This document shows, piece by piece, positions 48,094 through 56,572 of a DNA stretch of 64,000 bases. Numbering within the stretch: position 1 is the stretch's first letter; every line of letters begins with the position of its first letter. The position numbers were made by a program, and so were the translations under genes. The notes beneath the pieces are model-generated. The model was given only the letters and a program-made list of their open reading frames with translations, was not told the origin of the DNA and did not search any database. The DNA lies in contig OU612072.1 of NCBI GenBank assembly GCA_914767715.1, positions 27,110,904 to 27,174,903 of the forward strand, written 5' to 3'. Source of the stretch: Membranipora membranacea. Taxonomy: Eukaryota; Bryozoa; Gymnolaemata; Cheilostomatida; Membraniporidae.

Positions 48094-49567
48094 CATGGGA
48101 TAAAAAAAATCAGAAATTCTATGCTTAACTCACGTAACACGCCCAATGCAAAGAGGAGACTGAGATGGGGAGCAGATATCTGCGTCTGGGACCACTGGGA
48201 AGACGCATATAAATGGGATGACGAATCCAACAGCATGAGATTACACTATAAGCTAACTAATGAGCATATATTCGTTACTGACAGCGGTAAGATACGTAAC
48301 CACCTCGCCTTCCAAACTACGGACAAGGATATGCTGCATCTTATGAAGGTATGCCAGTATGTTTTCAGATAATAGTCATAGCTGTTTCTTCAATCTCCTA
48401 GAAGCGTCATTTACTTGCTGCAAACAAAACAACAATACAGGTGGTTAAATATGAAAATTCGCCGTCCTTGCCTAAAAGCTGACTTAGCTATGATATTACC
48501 ACACTTATGCAATTCCCCACTAAAATTACAGAAATATCATTGCCATTATCGAATATGGTAGAACTGTTGTTGAGATGACAGGAATTGAGTGGCATAGTAT
48601 GAGTTTATCAGATGACATACGGTGGATTTTCTGTGCAACCAATGCAGTTCTTCATATGGCCTACCAAAATGGCGGCTTATTTATATATGAGGCACTTTGA
48701 TGCATGAAATGTCAAGGAGTCTTCTACCAATGTCAAACCGAGCACTATTACCCTCTAAACTGTATTATGTTTTAAAGATGTACCAGCAGGAGTCCAAGAG
48801 GACAGACCTAAATCTGACCATACAGGGATTACAAAACATGGCCGTGCTGACGGAGAATCTACTATCGACAGTATCTTATGTCTCGGTAGATGATGCTCGG
48901 TTCGCGGAAAACTTGCAGGCTCTGCAATTCTTTACAGATTGGTATAACCATTCCAAAGGAGACCCCAAGTATGTCTGATTTCACCGTATTAAAAAAATAT
49001 AGAATGAGGTTAAAGATCCAAAGACGTTGCTAAACATCGGTATGAAAACATTTTGGGACATACTGATCATAACATCATTTATATCATCCTATCTAATAAT
49101 AGAGAGGCGACACAATATCAATAACATCATAGCTGTACCCCTGTACGATGACAGCTGGGCTGAAATTCTCAAGACACAATTATTCCTGCAGTCACATTAA
49201 TATAACCACTATCATAACTTTTGTTAGGTCCTTCATTACTCAAGAGGCGTATGATGACATGTGCTCTACAGTCCATGGATTTCAGTTTGTCACAAAACGA
49301 ATCCTGAAGTCACATCCTGGAGCACGAGTCGAGGCTTCCATTATGAACAGTGATGTTATTGAAAACATGTTCTCCTCACAAAGAGGCCGCTGCAACGGAG
49401 CCAACACAAATCCGTCCATCCTTCCATACAGCAAGGCGATAAACACGATCATCATGACAACTGAGCTGCAGCGCTCCTCAAAAAGAAATGCCAGCTCATC
49501 CGCCTCAGTAGGGGGGGCACATCCCTACCACATTCTCGCCAAAAAGAGCTTTAGATCAAAAGTGTAA
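48094..49567 (+). pseudogene. P-element/THAP9-like transposase exons, degenerate
   Basis: Exon-like blocks: 48094-48348 (after TTTCAG, ending AAG|GTATGC), about 48532-48978, and 49229-49567 (after TTTGTTAG). The first has HYKLTNEHIFVTDSGKIRNH and HLAFQTTDKDMLHLMK, resembling the part of P-type transposases with LTxxH and a Lys-Met-x-LA region. The last has SIMNSDVIENMFSSQRGRC then GANTNPSILPY, matching their C-terminal SxDxxENxFxxxR..N.NP motif. Block two needs a frame change near 48700, and phases between blocks one and two do not fit, so it is broken. The N-terminal THAP domain was not found. Confidence 0.6.
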
Positions 49568-50219
49568 CCAAGGTAGGCTGACGCTAAGACTATGCATTTA
49601 GAATTATTTATTATTATATTTGTTATTTAGCTGTGATTAATATTCACATACCTTTGTACTTTGTTGCACCGAACACACGCCCATTAGTAGTAAGTGAAAA
49701 GGATGATCTGGCTCTCTTTTTCCGCCCGAGTATTTTTGGATGATCTGGGTCAGTTTTTCCACCCGGGGTATTTTTTGTTCAGAAACTTTGTGAGTTGTGT
49801 CCTCTTGCTTTTTTTTTCTTGAGATTTTTTTTTGGGTTATTTTAAAAATTGATCCTTAAAGGATTTGTATAATAAATAAAACGAGATAAGATTCGAAAAT
49901 TGATTGAACCTACCCTTAAAGGATTAGTATAATAAATGGGTGAAGGGGAAAAGGCAAACGCGAACCGCTCTTTTTAAGGCCGGAAACATCGCGTGTGGAA
50001 ACACAGCCCCCTGGAACCCCGTAAGGTGGACCCTAACATTCTGTTTTTGAATGTTTGTGAGTACTCATTTGTACCCATAGGCTTAAGGCCTATGGATACG
50101 ACTAAAGGGCTATTGGCAGCTCTCTCACCCGTCCCAGGTTTTGCAGTTTTTGATTATTTAAATAAATGAGGTGATGCATCGCTTGTGTCGAACCTGGTCA
50201 CACCGAAGACTTTCACGCG
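49568..50219. other. Left flank of the Polinton, boundary unresolved
   Basis: A TTAAAGGATTWGTATAATAAA phrase occurs twice (about 49857-49879 and 49917-49937), the second followed by an ATG with a 13-codon frame. These match the motif in front of the Polinton genes, so the element probably begins to the left of 49857. The terminal inverted repeat cannot be confirmed because the other end is outside the window. Confidence 0.5.
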
Positions 50220-50243
50220 GTGCCCGACGGCATTATACATCGC

Positions 50244-50477
50244 ATGGGAACGGACACACATCTTCCGTGCTCAGTTTGTAGATGGAGAGGTTGTAATATA
50301 CTATTTTATAACATACCTTACTGCGGATATAAATGCTTCTACATAGCTCGGCTAAAGCGCTGTAGGCGTACAAAATATTCAGCGCATGGACGGTGTGGGG
50401 TATGCAATGAGTGGGGGGTTTTTAATCACAACGGAAGAAACTACTGTTCTGCATCATGCTATATTCAGTCCTACTAA
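50244..50477 (+). CDS. Polinton protein with two FCS/MYM-like zinc motifs
   Basis: The frame is open from at least 50220 (GTG) with its first ATG at 50244. It has two treble-clef-like clusters: CSVC followed about 20 residues later by YCGYKC, and CGVC followed by YCSASC. The second reads CGVCNEWGVFNHNGRNYCS, close to FCS/MYM-type zinc fingers. The TAA stop is followed directly by TAA-ATG of the next gene. A role in DNA or protein binding is likely but unknown. The frame appears intact, although the exact start is uncertain. Confidence 0.6.
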   Translation: MGTDTHLPCSVCRWRGCNILFYNIPYCGYKCFYIARLKRCRRTKYSAHGRCGVCNEWGVFNHNGRNYCSASCYIQSY

Positions 50478-50571
50478 TAAATGGAAGAACAAATTAAAAT
50501 CTTTGAAGAGCTTGCAAAAGCAAAGCATAAGGCAAGACTGCACTTTTTGGAGGAAAAAAGTAAGAGCGTGC

Positions 50572-50956
50572 TTAAAGGGCAACCAAGGTTTCAAACAACT
50601 TCTCATTGATGGCCATTGATTAATAGCAGATTGCACCTTCTGCATGGGGAAAAAGACAAAATATAATTCGGATGATTATTCAGCCAGAATTCTTGTGAAA
50701 CATTTCTTCCATCAGGTACTCAAACTCAGCTAAAAGAGAATACCACATAGCAGTTTCCTGTTCCTGATATTATTTAGCCTGTGCTCTATAATTATCACAG
50801 CAAAGTCTTGGAACCTCCCCTAAACTGAAGTGTTACCCAGCTTAGAGTCAGCAACTACTTTGAGTTTTGCATCGCGTAATGCACAAAGCTGATGCTGCCC
50901 AGCACATTATTTGCTACCCATTAATGCATTGCTGCGAAACCTTGGTTGCCCTTTAA
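50572..50956. mobile_element. 377-bp TTAA-flanked MITE, copy 2
   Basis: The element (50576-50952) is flanked by TTAA on both sides and has the same length and terminal repeats as copy 1 at 492-868. The two differ at only a handful of positions, so both insertions, or the family's activity, are recent. Here it splits a Polinton gene; deleting the element with one TTAA restores that reading frame across the junction. Confidence 0.9.
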
Positions 50957-51407
50957 GGATGAACTGGTGAAAGCTCAAGCGGCACCCATTGTGACTCCCA
51001 TTGTAGAAGCAATTACAAAACTAAGCCATCTCCTGAGAAATAATCACTAGCAAAAGATGACATACGTAGAATTTTCACTGAACTGTACAAAACTAAATTT
51101 GAAGATCTGGCCCGAAATAAATATATACAGGCTGTGTCGGGAATATACCAGGATGATAACTTGTTTAACACATTTTTGACTCTAAATAAGAATGAGATAT
51201 ATCGAGTACCTATCGCCAAAGTGCAACAATATGGAGTGGTTGCGTCTCTAATATTTTACGGTCAAGGTGGCAAAAACCTTGACCTGCTGCCTACTCGTAT
51301 GCAAATGGGAAATTTTAAGGCTCGACTCGCCGATTTTGATGAGTTTTATAAGATAAACTCAGACACCATACAGCAGATGTTGACTCAAGGGGAATCTCAT
51401 GATGATG

Positions 51408-51525
51408 ATAATATACAACGAGAGGGGAGTGATGAGGAAGGTGATAATGGCATCGTATACGCTGATGATATACAACGAGAGGGGAGTGATGAGGAAGGTG
51501 ATGGTGACACCGTATATGCTGATGC
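51408..51525 (+). repeat. Tandem duplication within the acidic region
   Basis: Two copies of a ~57-60-bp unit beginning at GATGATAATATACAACGAGA and its counterpart GATGATATACAACGAGAGGG each encode IQREGSDEEGD followed by a Val-Tyr-Ala-Asp end. Few substitutions separate them. Confidence 0.85.
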
Positions 51526-51728
51526 AGAAAATGAGAGCTTTATTTCTGGAGAAGGTCTTGCTGAGCGCCTATCCATATTGGGAGCATCCAAAAATGCTGG
51601 GAACACGAGCCTAGATTTGGTAAACGAGGCTCAAGATATTTTAAAATTGCTTTTGAAGAAAGGAAAAATTGGCAAGGCCAAATATCGACAACTGGAAAGT
51701 ATGTTTTGATACTAATAAATAAGAAAAC

Positions 51729-52442
51729 ATGTTGATGTTAAGCGGAGTTGGTACCAACATCAAATTAGAGCTGGAAAATCCCATATCCGGTGACTATCAA
51801 ATTGCGCTGCAAGGGCTTTCAACCTTTTACTCATGGCCAAATATCACCGCTGCCAATAATGTGCTCAAGTATACGGTGAAAGAACAAATAGGGGATGTAC
51901 AAAAAAGCATAACTTTTCCATCCGGTGCTTACGACATGAAGGCCATGGCAAGCTTCATTATAACAGAGCTGAGTCGTTAGGGGGATGATAAGGCTTTTCG
52001 TCTAGGTGCTAACACAAGCATATTGAAGGCTGTTATAGATGTGAACCTAGCCAATTGTGTGGTGAACATTGGTGACTCAACAATAAAGAGTATTTTTGGG
52101 TGGGCTACTGGGGATTTAGCTCAAGGTACGCACATGTCTCCTGATAAAGTAAATATAACCAATGTCAATACAGTTTTAGTCCACTGCAACATTGCTCAAG
52201 GCGCTTACTCAGTGGACGCAAATGGAATGTTGTCAAGTAGGACCGTGTTGGGATATTTTTTCCCCAATGTTGCTCCCGGATATAAGATAAACATTGAGCC
52301 TAGACAATTGTTTTACTTACCCGTAAATACCCCGCTGATTAAGGAGGTTGTAGTGTGGCTAACGGATCAGGATAATAAGCCTATTGATAACGGTCGTGAA
52401 AAACTAGCAGTAAATCTCCCTATAAAACCATATAATAAATGA
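51729..52442 (+). pseudogene. Polinton penton-like minor capsid protein, one in-frame stop
   Basis: The frame of 237 codons starts at ATG 51729, after TACTAATAAATAAG. It ends with PNVAPGYKINIEPRQLFYLP, then LTDQDNKPIDNGREKLAVNL, the conserved C-terminal strand pattern of the Polinton single-jelly-roll (penton) protein; the N-terminal LQGLSTFYSWPNI also fits. A TAG at 51978-51980, after ITELSR, interrupts the frame, and the same frame continues on the far side. Otherwise the protein is complete. The product forms capsid vertices in related elements. The lone stop suggests recent loss. Confidence 0.8.
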
Positions 52443-52579
52443 AAAGAATAAAGAGAGTATACGTTAGGGGGTCGAGCTATCCCATATATATTGGGAACGG
52501 TATTCATTCCCATGACCGCAAGAAGGTTTTCAGATTCATAAATCCGCGAAGCGGTATTATAGATAAGATTTTAAATTAA
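52439..52579 (+). CDS. Small basic Polinton protein (46 aa)
   Basis: The ATG at 52439 overlaps the stop of the penton gene (AATAAATG) and the frame runs 46 codons to TAA. It begins MKRIKRVYVRGSSYPIYIGN and ends with IDKILN. It is rich in Lys, Arg and Gly, so a core or DNA-associated role is possible, but I recognise no family. Support comes from the start motif and tight spacing between two Polinton genes. Confidence 0.55.
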   Translation: MKRIKRVYVRGSSYPIYIGNGIHSHDRKKVFRFINPRSGIIDKILN

Positions 52580-52602
52580 CTTTTTTTAGTATAATAAATA
52601 AG

Positions 52603-52903
52603 ATGGCAACAAGCACAAAAACTCTTGGAGGAAAGGAATACTTTACTGACGGCAACAGAATCAGAAAGATGCCTGATATTCCAGTTGATATACTTCACAT
52701 AATGGTATCCAAATATCCAAATCCCACCATCTTTTGTGGTAGAGCTGCAAAATGAGGACACCAATGAAAATTTCAAATGCTATATGCCTGCATATATTGC
52801 CAAGGAATACCAGGAAGGAGAAGTATTTATTTACGATGGTCTTTAATCGAAAAATGATGGAAGTGGTCATACCTACCACAGAGTAATGTGGCGGAAGAAC
52901 TAA
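52603..52903 (+). pseudogene. Polinton hypothetical protein, frameshifted
   Basis: The gene starts at ATG 52603 after AGTATAATAAATAAG. The first ~45 codons (MATSTKTLGGKEYFTDGNRI, then PDIPVDILHI) are in one frame. After KYPNP near 52725 the sensible reading continues in another frame with FVVELQNEDTNENFKCYMPA and YIAKEYQEGEVFIYDGL. A TAA at 52844 is followed by 18 more plausible codons (SGHTYHRVMWRKN) to a second TAA at 52901. So it seems to carry one frameshift and one nonsense change. No family was recognised. Confidence 0.5.
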
Positions 52904-52960
52904 TACGATTTTTTAATAATACACTTTATACACCCATAAGGGTAACTAAAGTTTTAATAA

Positions 52961-53437
52961 ATGGCTACGTATTGTTTAAGATGTAAACGCACTACCGAGG
53001 ATCTTTTTCCTCAAAAAGTTCTCACTAAGAATGGTAGAGAACGACTTCAGGCAACGTGTAAAATATGCGGTGGTTTGAAGTCCAAGTTTTTACCCAACGA
53101 TAAAGTTGGTGGAGATATTGTTAGTCTGATTAATAAAGCTAGAAAAGAATTCCACGTACCTGGCTATAACTTTTGCGGACCGGGGACAAAGCTGAGTGAA
53201 CGGCTAGACTCTAATGATAACCCGATTACACAGCCGGTAAATGCCATAGATAGGGCCTGCATGAAACATGATATTGTGTATAGAGATAATAAAGACCTGC
53301 GGTCGCGACAAGAGGCTGATGTAAAACTAATCCACGACCTAAACGGACTGGATAACTTAAAGCTGATGGAAAAGTTTACCAGGGGGCTAATAAAAACGGC
53401 CATGAAAGGAAAAGTTATTTTCGGTATGGGGTATTAA
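52961..53437 (+). CDS. Parvovirus-VP1u-type phospholipase A2 with N-terminal zinc ribbon
   Basis: 158 residues, intact. Residues 5-40 have C-x2-C (CLRC) and later CKIC, a likely zinc ribbon. Residues about 68-120 contain a Ca-binding loop like YNFCGPGTKL and the catalytic His-Asp in ACMKHDIVYRD, followed by a second Asp in EADVKL. This is the parvoviral VP1-unique PLA2 fold, also found in adintoviruses, where it is thought to breach endosomal membranes. The start follows GTTTTAATAAATG, and the stop is followed at once by TAA-ATG of the ATPase gene. The C-terminus ends in Gly-Met-Gly-Tyr. Confidence 0.85.
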   Translation: MATYCLRCKRTTEDLFPQKVLTKNGRERLQATCKICGGLKSKFLPNDKVGGDIVSLINKARKEFHVPGYNFCGPGTKLSERLDSNDNPITQPVNAIDRACMKHDIVYRDNKDLRSRQEADVKLIHDLNGLDNLKLMEKFTRGLIKTAMKGKVIFGMGY

Positions 53438-53440
53438 TAA

Positions 53441-54061
53441 ATGAACATAGAAAATTTTGGAGAAAAACGGGTTAAAAAGCCCCTACACCACGCTATGCTC
53501 CCTGACGATATAAGGATGTTAACCATCGGCCAATCCGGCTGCGGAAAGACAAATTTGGTGGTTAACCTGACAATGAAGTATATAAAATGGTCGTGTCTGT
53601 ACGTTATTACCAACACCCCTAGCCAACGCATTTATGACGTTTTACGCGAGGAAGAGGATGTCAGGTTTCTATCTCCCGGAGACCTAAGCCTAGACTTATT
53701 CGAGGAAATGCCACCACTCACTCTGGTAATTTTTGATGACTTTATGCTAGAGAAAGATCAGACATTTCCCTCTTTAATATTTTCTCAGGGAAGACATAAG
53801 AAGGTTAATGCTATCTTTATCTCCCAAAAGTTTACCGAGACAAATCTGGTGATCCGTCAAAACGCTAATATTTTGGTAATGTTTAATATTGATAAAAAGA
53901 GTAGGGAAGGGGTTCACAGCATGTACGCATCGGCTGATATGGATGTCAGTGACTTTAAAAAGTTAAAGTTAGTGGATAGAGAGTTTTTAGCAATTTTGCC
54001 CATGAATTGCAGAAGCAAAAAATACATCAAAAACTTTTCTAAATATATTTACACAGAGTAA
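53441..54061 (+). CDS. FtsK/A32-like DNA packaging ATPase
   Basis: 206 residues, intact. Walker A is GQSGCGKTNLVVN at residues about 28-40; Walker B is LTLVIFDDFM around residue 100, with the two acidic residues typical of the HerA/FtsK clade. A QGRHKKVNAIFISQKFTET segment follows, with the Gln of sensor I. The protein pumps DNA into capsids in Polintons, adenovirus-like elements and virophages. It starts after TATTAATAAATG, three bases past the stop of the PLA2 gene. Its stop codon lies in the first unit of a 21-bp minisatellite. Confidence 0.9.
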   Translation: MNIENFGEKRVKKPLHHAMLPDDIRMLTIGQSGCGKTNLVVNLTMKYIKWSCLYVITNTPSQRIYDVLREEEDVRFLSPGDLSLDLFEEMPPLTLVIFDDFMLEKDQTFPSLIFSQGRHKKVNAIFISQKFTETNLVIRQNANILVMFNIDKKSREGVHSMYASADMDVSDFKKLKLVDREFLAILPMNCRSKKYIKNFSKYIYTE

Positions 54062-54180
54062 AATTTTGGTACCCTAGAGTAAAATTTTGGTACCCTAGAG
54101 TAAAATTTTGATACCCTAGAGTAAAATTTTGGTACCCTAGAGTAAAATCTTGGTACCCTAGAGTAAAATTTTGGTGCCCT
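54058..54180. repeat. Six 21-bp units between convergent Polinton gene sets
   Basis: The unit is GTAAAATTTTGGTACCCTAGA, near-perfect in five copies and cut short in the sixth. Each unit contains the palindromes AAAATTTT and GGTACC. The array sits exactly where the plus-strand and minus-strand genes converge, so it may act in transcription termination or simply be a minisatellite. Confidence 0.95.
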
Positions 54181-54183
54181 TAT

Positions 54184-54303
54184 CTAAAGACGTTTTAATA
54201 CCCTTCGGTCTCCCCTCAAGTCGGACAACTTGCCATCAAATTCTTCACACAAGTTTTTAAAGTCTGCATTTAGTTGGGTGTTTCCAAAATAGTCGATTGG
54301 CAT
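54184..54303 (-). CDS. Small Polinton protein (39 aa)
   Basis: The ATG at 54303 directly follows TATACTAATAA. The frame runs 39 codons (MPIDYFGNTQLNADFKNLCE ... RRVLKRL) to TAG. It is the last minus-strand gene before the 21-bp repeats and starts within 16 bases of the end of the preceding gene. No family was recognised; the start motif and spacing support it being real. Confidence 0.55.
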   Translation of the reverse strand: MPIDYFGNTQLNADFKNLCEEFDGKLSDLRGDRRVLKRL

Positions 54304-54318
54304 TTATTAGTATACCCT

Positions 54319-54642
54319 CTAACCCTCGGTATAGTACCACTCAACTCGGAGGAAGTCAAATACATCACCGAGGTTTGTCACGTTCTCAATCTCCACCTCA
54401 AAATTATATAACACTCCGGGGCTTAGAGTAAAATCCGCGGCAAAATCTTTATAGCTTTGGCCAGCTCCCATAGTCCACTCTTGTATGGTGTAGTAATTTC
54501 TACCGTAAGACAGGTATTTAGCAACAAGTTTGAATTTTTTAACTTTGCTTTCCTGACCCGATTTAATTTTTGCGTCAAATATAAAAGTTTTGAATGTTGT
54601 GGCGTAGGCGGCCCTCATGTCCATTGGCAGCAGGCGCGCCAT
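54319..54642 (-). CDS. Polinton hypothetical protein (107 aa)
   Basis: Intact 107-residue frame after TTTATAAATAAC. The sequence alternates hydrophobic and polar residues (KTFIFDAKIKSG, VKKFKLVAKYLS, YNFEVEIENV), which suggests a beta sandwich, and ends VEWYYTEG. No transmembrane segment is visible. I do not recognise a family; a minor virion or fibre-like protein is possible. Confidence 0.6.
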   Translation of the reverse strand: MARLLPMDMRAAYATTFKTFIFDAKIKSGQESKVKKFKLVAKYLSYGRNYYTIQEWTMGAGQSYKDFAADFTLSPGVLYNFEVEIENVTNLGDVFDFLRVEWYYTEG

Positions 54643-54693
54643 GTTATTTATAAAATTTGCTTTTTTGAGAGAGCTTTTTATCCTTAGCTGGCT

Positions 54694-55351
54694 TTATAGT
54701 CTAACGGCCGAAAGTGTTGACTCTTCCACTTCACCATTAGCCTTAGACAGTACTATCTTGCCACCTGTAGGGGCGGGTATTTTGGGGATTTTGTCATTTA
54801 CGTGTTCAGGGGTTATTTCTGACTCTTCCACTTCACCATTAGCCTTAGACAGTACTATCTTGTCACCTGTAGGGGAGGGTATTTTGGGGACTTAATTGGT
54901 AATATCTCCAACGGTTAATGCGGATTCTTCCACTTCATGCCATTAGCCTTAGACAGTACTATCTTGTCACCTGTAGGGGAGGTACCCATTATTGTGTCAG
55001 TGTCCACCCATGAGTTGAAGCTCTCCGGATAACCCATCCATTTGACTAGAGACTTTTTTCCACGTTTACGGATTATTTTTTCTATTCTAAACACTTCTCC
55101 ATTAGCCTTAGACAGCACTATCTTGTCACCTCAGTAGGGGCGGGTATTTTGGGGATTTTGTCATTTACGTGTTCAGGGGTTATTTCTGACTCTTGCATGT
55201 CACCACCAACGGTAGAAACCAAGACTTTACCGCCTGAGGGGTCTGAGAGCTTGGATACTTTGTTACCAGTGAGTTGATATTCAACCTCTTCCAGTACCTC
55301 ATTGATATCAGAGCCAGAGGCTGGATCTTCGTTAAAATAATTTACAGGCAT
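54694..55351 (-). pseudogene. Polinton repeat protein with copied chromodomain, frameshifted
   Basis: The start at 55351 follows AGTATAATAAA and begins MPVNYFNEDPASGSDINEVL. The body consists of copies of a ~34-residue unit with KIPAPTGGKIVLSKANGEVE and ESEITPEHVNDKIP. Between two copies (54983-55098) lies an exact 116-bp duplicate of the integrase chromodomain from 59199-59314 (core KSLVKWMGYPESFNSW), in the same strand and a readable frame. There is a two-base insertion causing a stop at 55118, another frame change near 54940, and a TAA near 54893. Whether the repeat protein is a tail or fibre component is unknown. Confidence 0.6.
54983..55098 (-). repeat. 116-bp duplicate of the integrase chromodomain
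   Basis: Every base I compared matches 59199-59314. The copy keeps the same orientation as the integrase gene and enters the repeat protein gene in a frame that reads the chromodomain as EVFRIEKIIRKRGKKSLVKW and onward. Confidence 0.95.
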
Positions 55352-55355
55352 TTTA

Positions 55356-55670
55356 TTATACTCGAAATATGCTGAGCAAAAATTCTTCCGGATCTTTACC
55401 AGAGCTCATGGCTTCCAAAAATCCCAAAGACAAATGTCCACAAAAAGGTGGATTGTAGCTATTTTGAATATCCAAACAGTTATACTCTATTTCCTGATTT
55501 CCAACTCGATCTAAAAATTCTTCCGGAGGTGGTAAGCCATAACTATCAAAATAAACGGTTTTGTGCCAAGCCGTCCAATGAGTTCCAGGACCGGTTGAGT
55601 CATCTAAATTTAACACGCCACAGCCTCGGGTTAAGTTATTCAGTAACGTATCGCGCATATAACAACCCAT
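55356..55670 (-). CDS. Adenain-like cysteine protease
   Basis: The catalytic core is complete: GPGTHWTAWH carries the His, VYFDSYGLPPP the Asp, and PPFCGHLSLGFL the Cys, in the order of adenovirus protease and Ulp1-type enzymes. NLDDSTGPGTHW is the standard Polinton signature. Homologous residues (DIIFHGSKFPGF) extend upstream in frame past the first ATG at 55670, with no ATG before the overlap with the core protein gene, so the true start is unresolved or was lost. It matures capsid proteins in related viruses. It ends at the start motif of the repeat protein gene. Confidence 0.85.
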   Translation of the reverse strand: MGCYMRDTLLNNLTRGCGVLNLDDSTGPGTHWTAWHKTVYFDSYGLPPPEEFLDRVGNQEIEYNCLDIQNSYNPPFCGHLSLGFLEAMSSGKDPEEFLLSIFRV

Positions 55671-55735
55671 GAAGCCGGGGAACTTGGAACCGTGAAATAT
55701 AATGTCGTAATTAGATAACGGTTTTATTTTTTGTT

Positions 55736-56508
55736 TTAAAACAGAACGTTCAGTAAGGGTATGTCTCCCAGCACTGGCACCTTGTTTCCAGGAAGACCAA
55801 ACAACTTTCCCAGCAGTCCGCTGCCGTACTTTTGGGTCATTTGATCTAGACGCTGTTGAGCCTTTTTTTTTAACCCTGCGACGCCACTGATAAGATAACG
55901 TCCTTGGCGTTGTTAATCTCAGACTTTGACAAACCGCTACCCAAAAGAGTTGGTAGTAGAGAGGCTGCTAGAGAAGCCAACAGAGATAAAAATCCGCCAG
56001 TCTTTTTGGACTTGGTAGATGAAATCAAACCGTTAATCTCGTTAGGTGTTAGCTCTACTGTTACATTACCACCCTTGTAGGGTTTAAGCTCAAGCCCTTT
56101 ACCCCCGTATGGTTTCAGCTGTAGACCTCTACCCCTACTCTTATCATCACCGGTAGCCTTTCTCAACAGTTTATTGGCACCGTAACTGGCCGCACCCGAT
56201 AGCGCTCCCGTCGCTACTGCAGGCCCCAGAGTTTTTGCAACCGGTGCTATAAGTTTCATGGCTGGTCCAATTAGTTTAAACAAAGCCCCAAAAAATCCAC
56301 CTTGAGTTTTCATATGCATAAGCTGCTTTTTACTGAACTTTAGCGGCTTACCCGCTGTAAGCCCTTCCAACTGCCCTTTTGTAAGATATACGGGTACATT
56401 ACCCGTTACGGAGTACTTTGTGAATGATACAGGCGTACCATTATCAACAGCTGATGCCAGCTTTTTTACTTGACAATCTGTTAAACCAATATCTATTTTC
56501 GTATACAT
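55736..56508 (-). pseudogene. Polinton pX/pVI-like virion core protein, frameshifted
   Basis: ATG 56508 (MYTKIDIGLTDCQVKKLASA) follows GTATAATAAATAGA; an in-frame ATG further up at 56541 is less likely. Residues 35-70 have repeated LTKGQLEGLTAGKPLKFSK-type units, then a hydrophobic stretch (LFKLIGPAMKLIAPVAKTLG and GALSGAASYG) and Gly-rich LQLKPYGGKG repeats. A second hydrophobic part, FLSLLASLAASLLPTLLGSG, follows. The frame ends at a stop at 55870 before an A9 run; the next frame continues with LLGKLFGLPGNKVPVLGDIP to TAA at 55736. A one-base loss near the A9 run explains this. Adintoviruses have a similar putative membrane-active core protein. Confidence 0.6.
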
Positions 56509-56572
56509 TCTATTTATTATACGTTTTTTATGATCAAACAACCATAAAAAACTAACTCAATATTAAATTTTT

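Larger units (their letters stand above)
50481..51709 (+). pseudogene. Polinton coiled-coil/acidic protein, MITE-interrupted and frameshifted
   Basis: The gene starts at ATG 50481 after TACTAATAA, with a Lys/Glu-rich helix (EEQIKIFEELAKAKHKARLH). The frame meets a MITE at 50576 and resumes beyond its second TTAA at 50957 with DELVKAQAAPIVTPIVEAIT. It then ends at a TAG near 51050, and a shifted frame continues (DDIRRIFTELYKTKFEDLAR) to TGA 51707-51709. The main part has a YRVPIAKVQQYGVV segment, an acidic region with a tandem duplication of IQREGSDEEGD (51408-51525), and a helical tail. Family unknown; the position next to capsid genes suggests a virion protein. Confidence 0.6.

Noticed and set aside
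50174-50281. 35-codon Arg-rich frame beginning MHRLCRTWSHRRL, as a possible adenovirus-like core peptide
   Set aside because: It overlaps the zinc-finger gene in another frame and lacks the start motif; composition may be chance.
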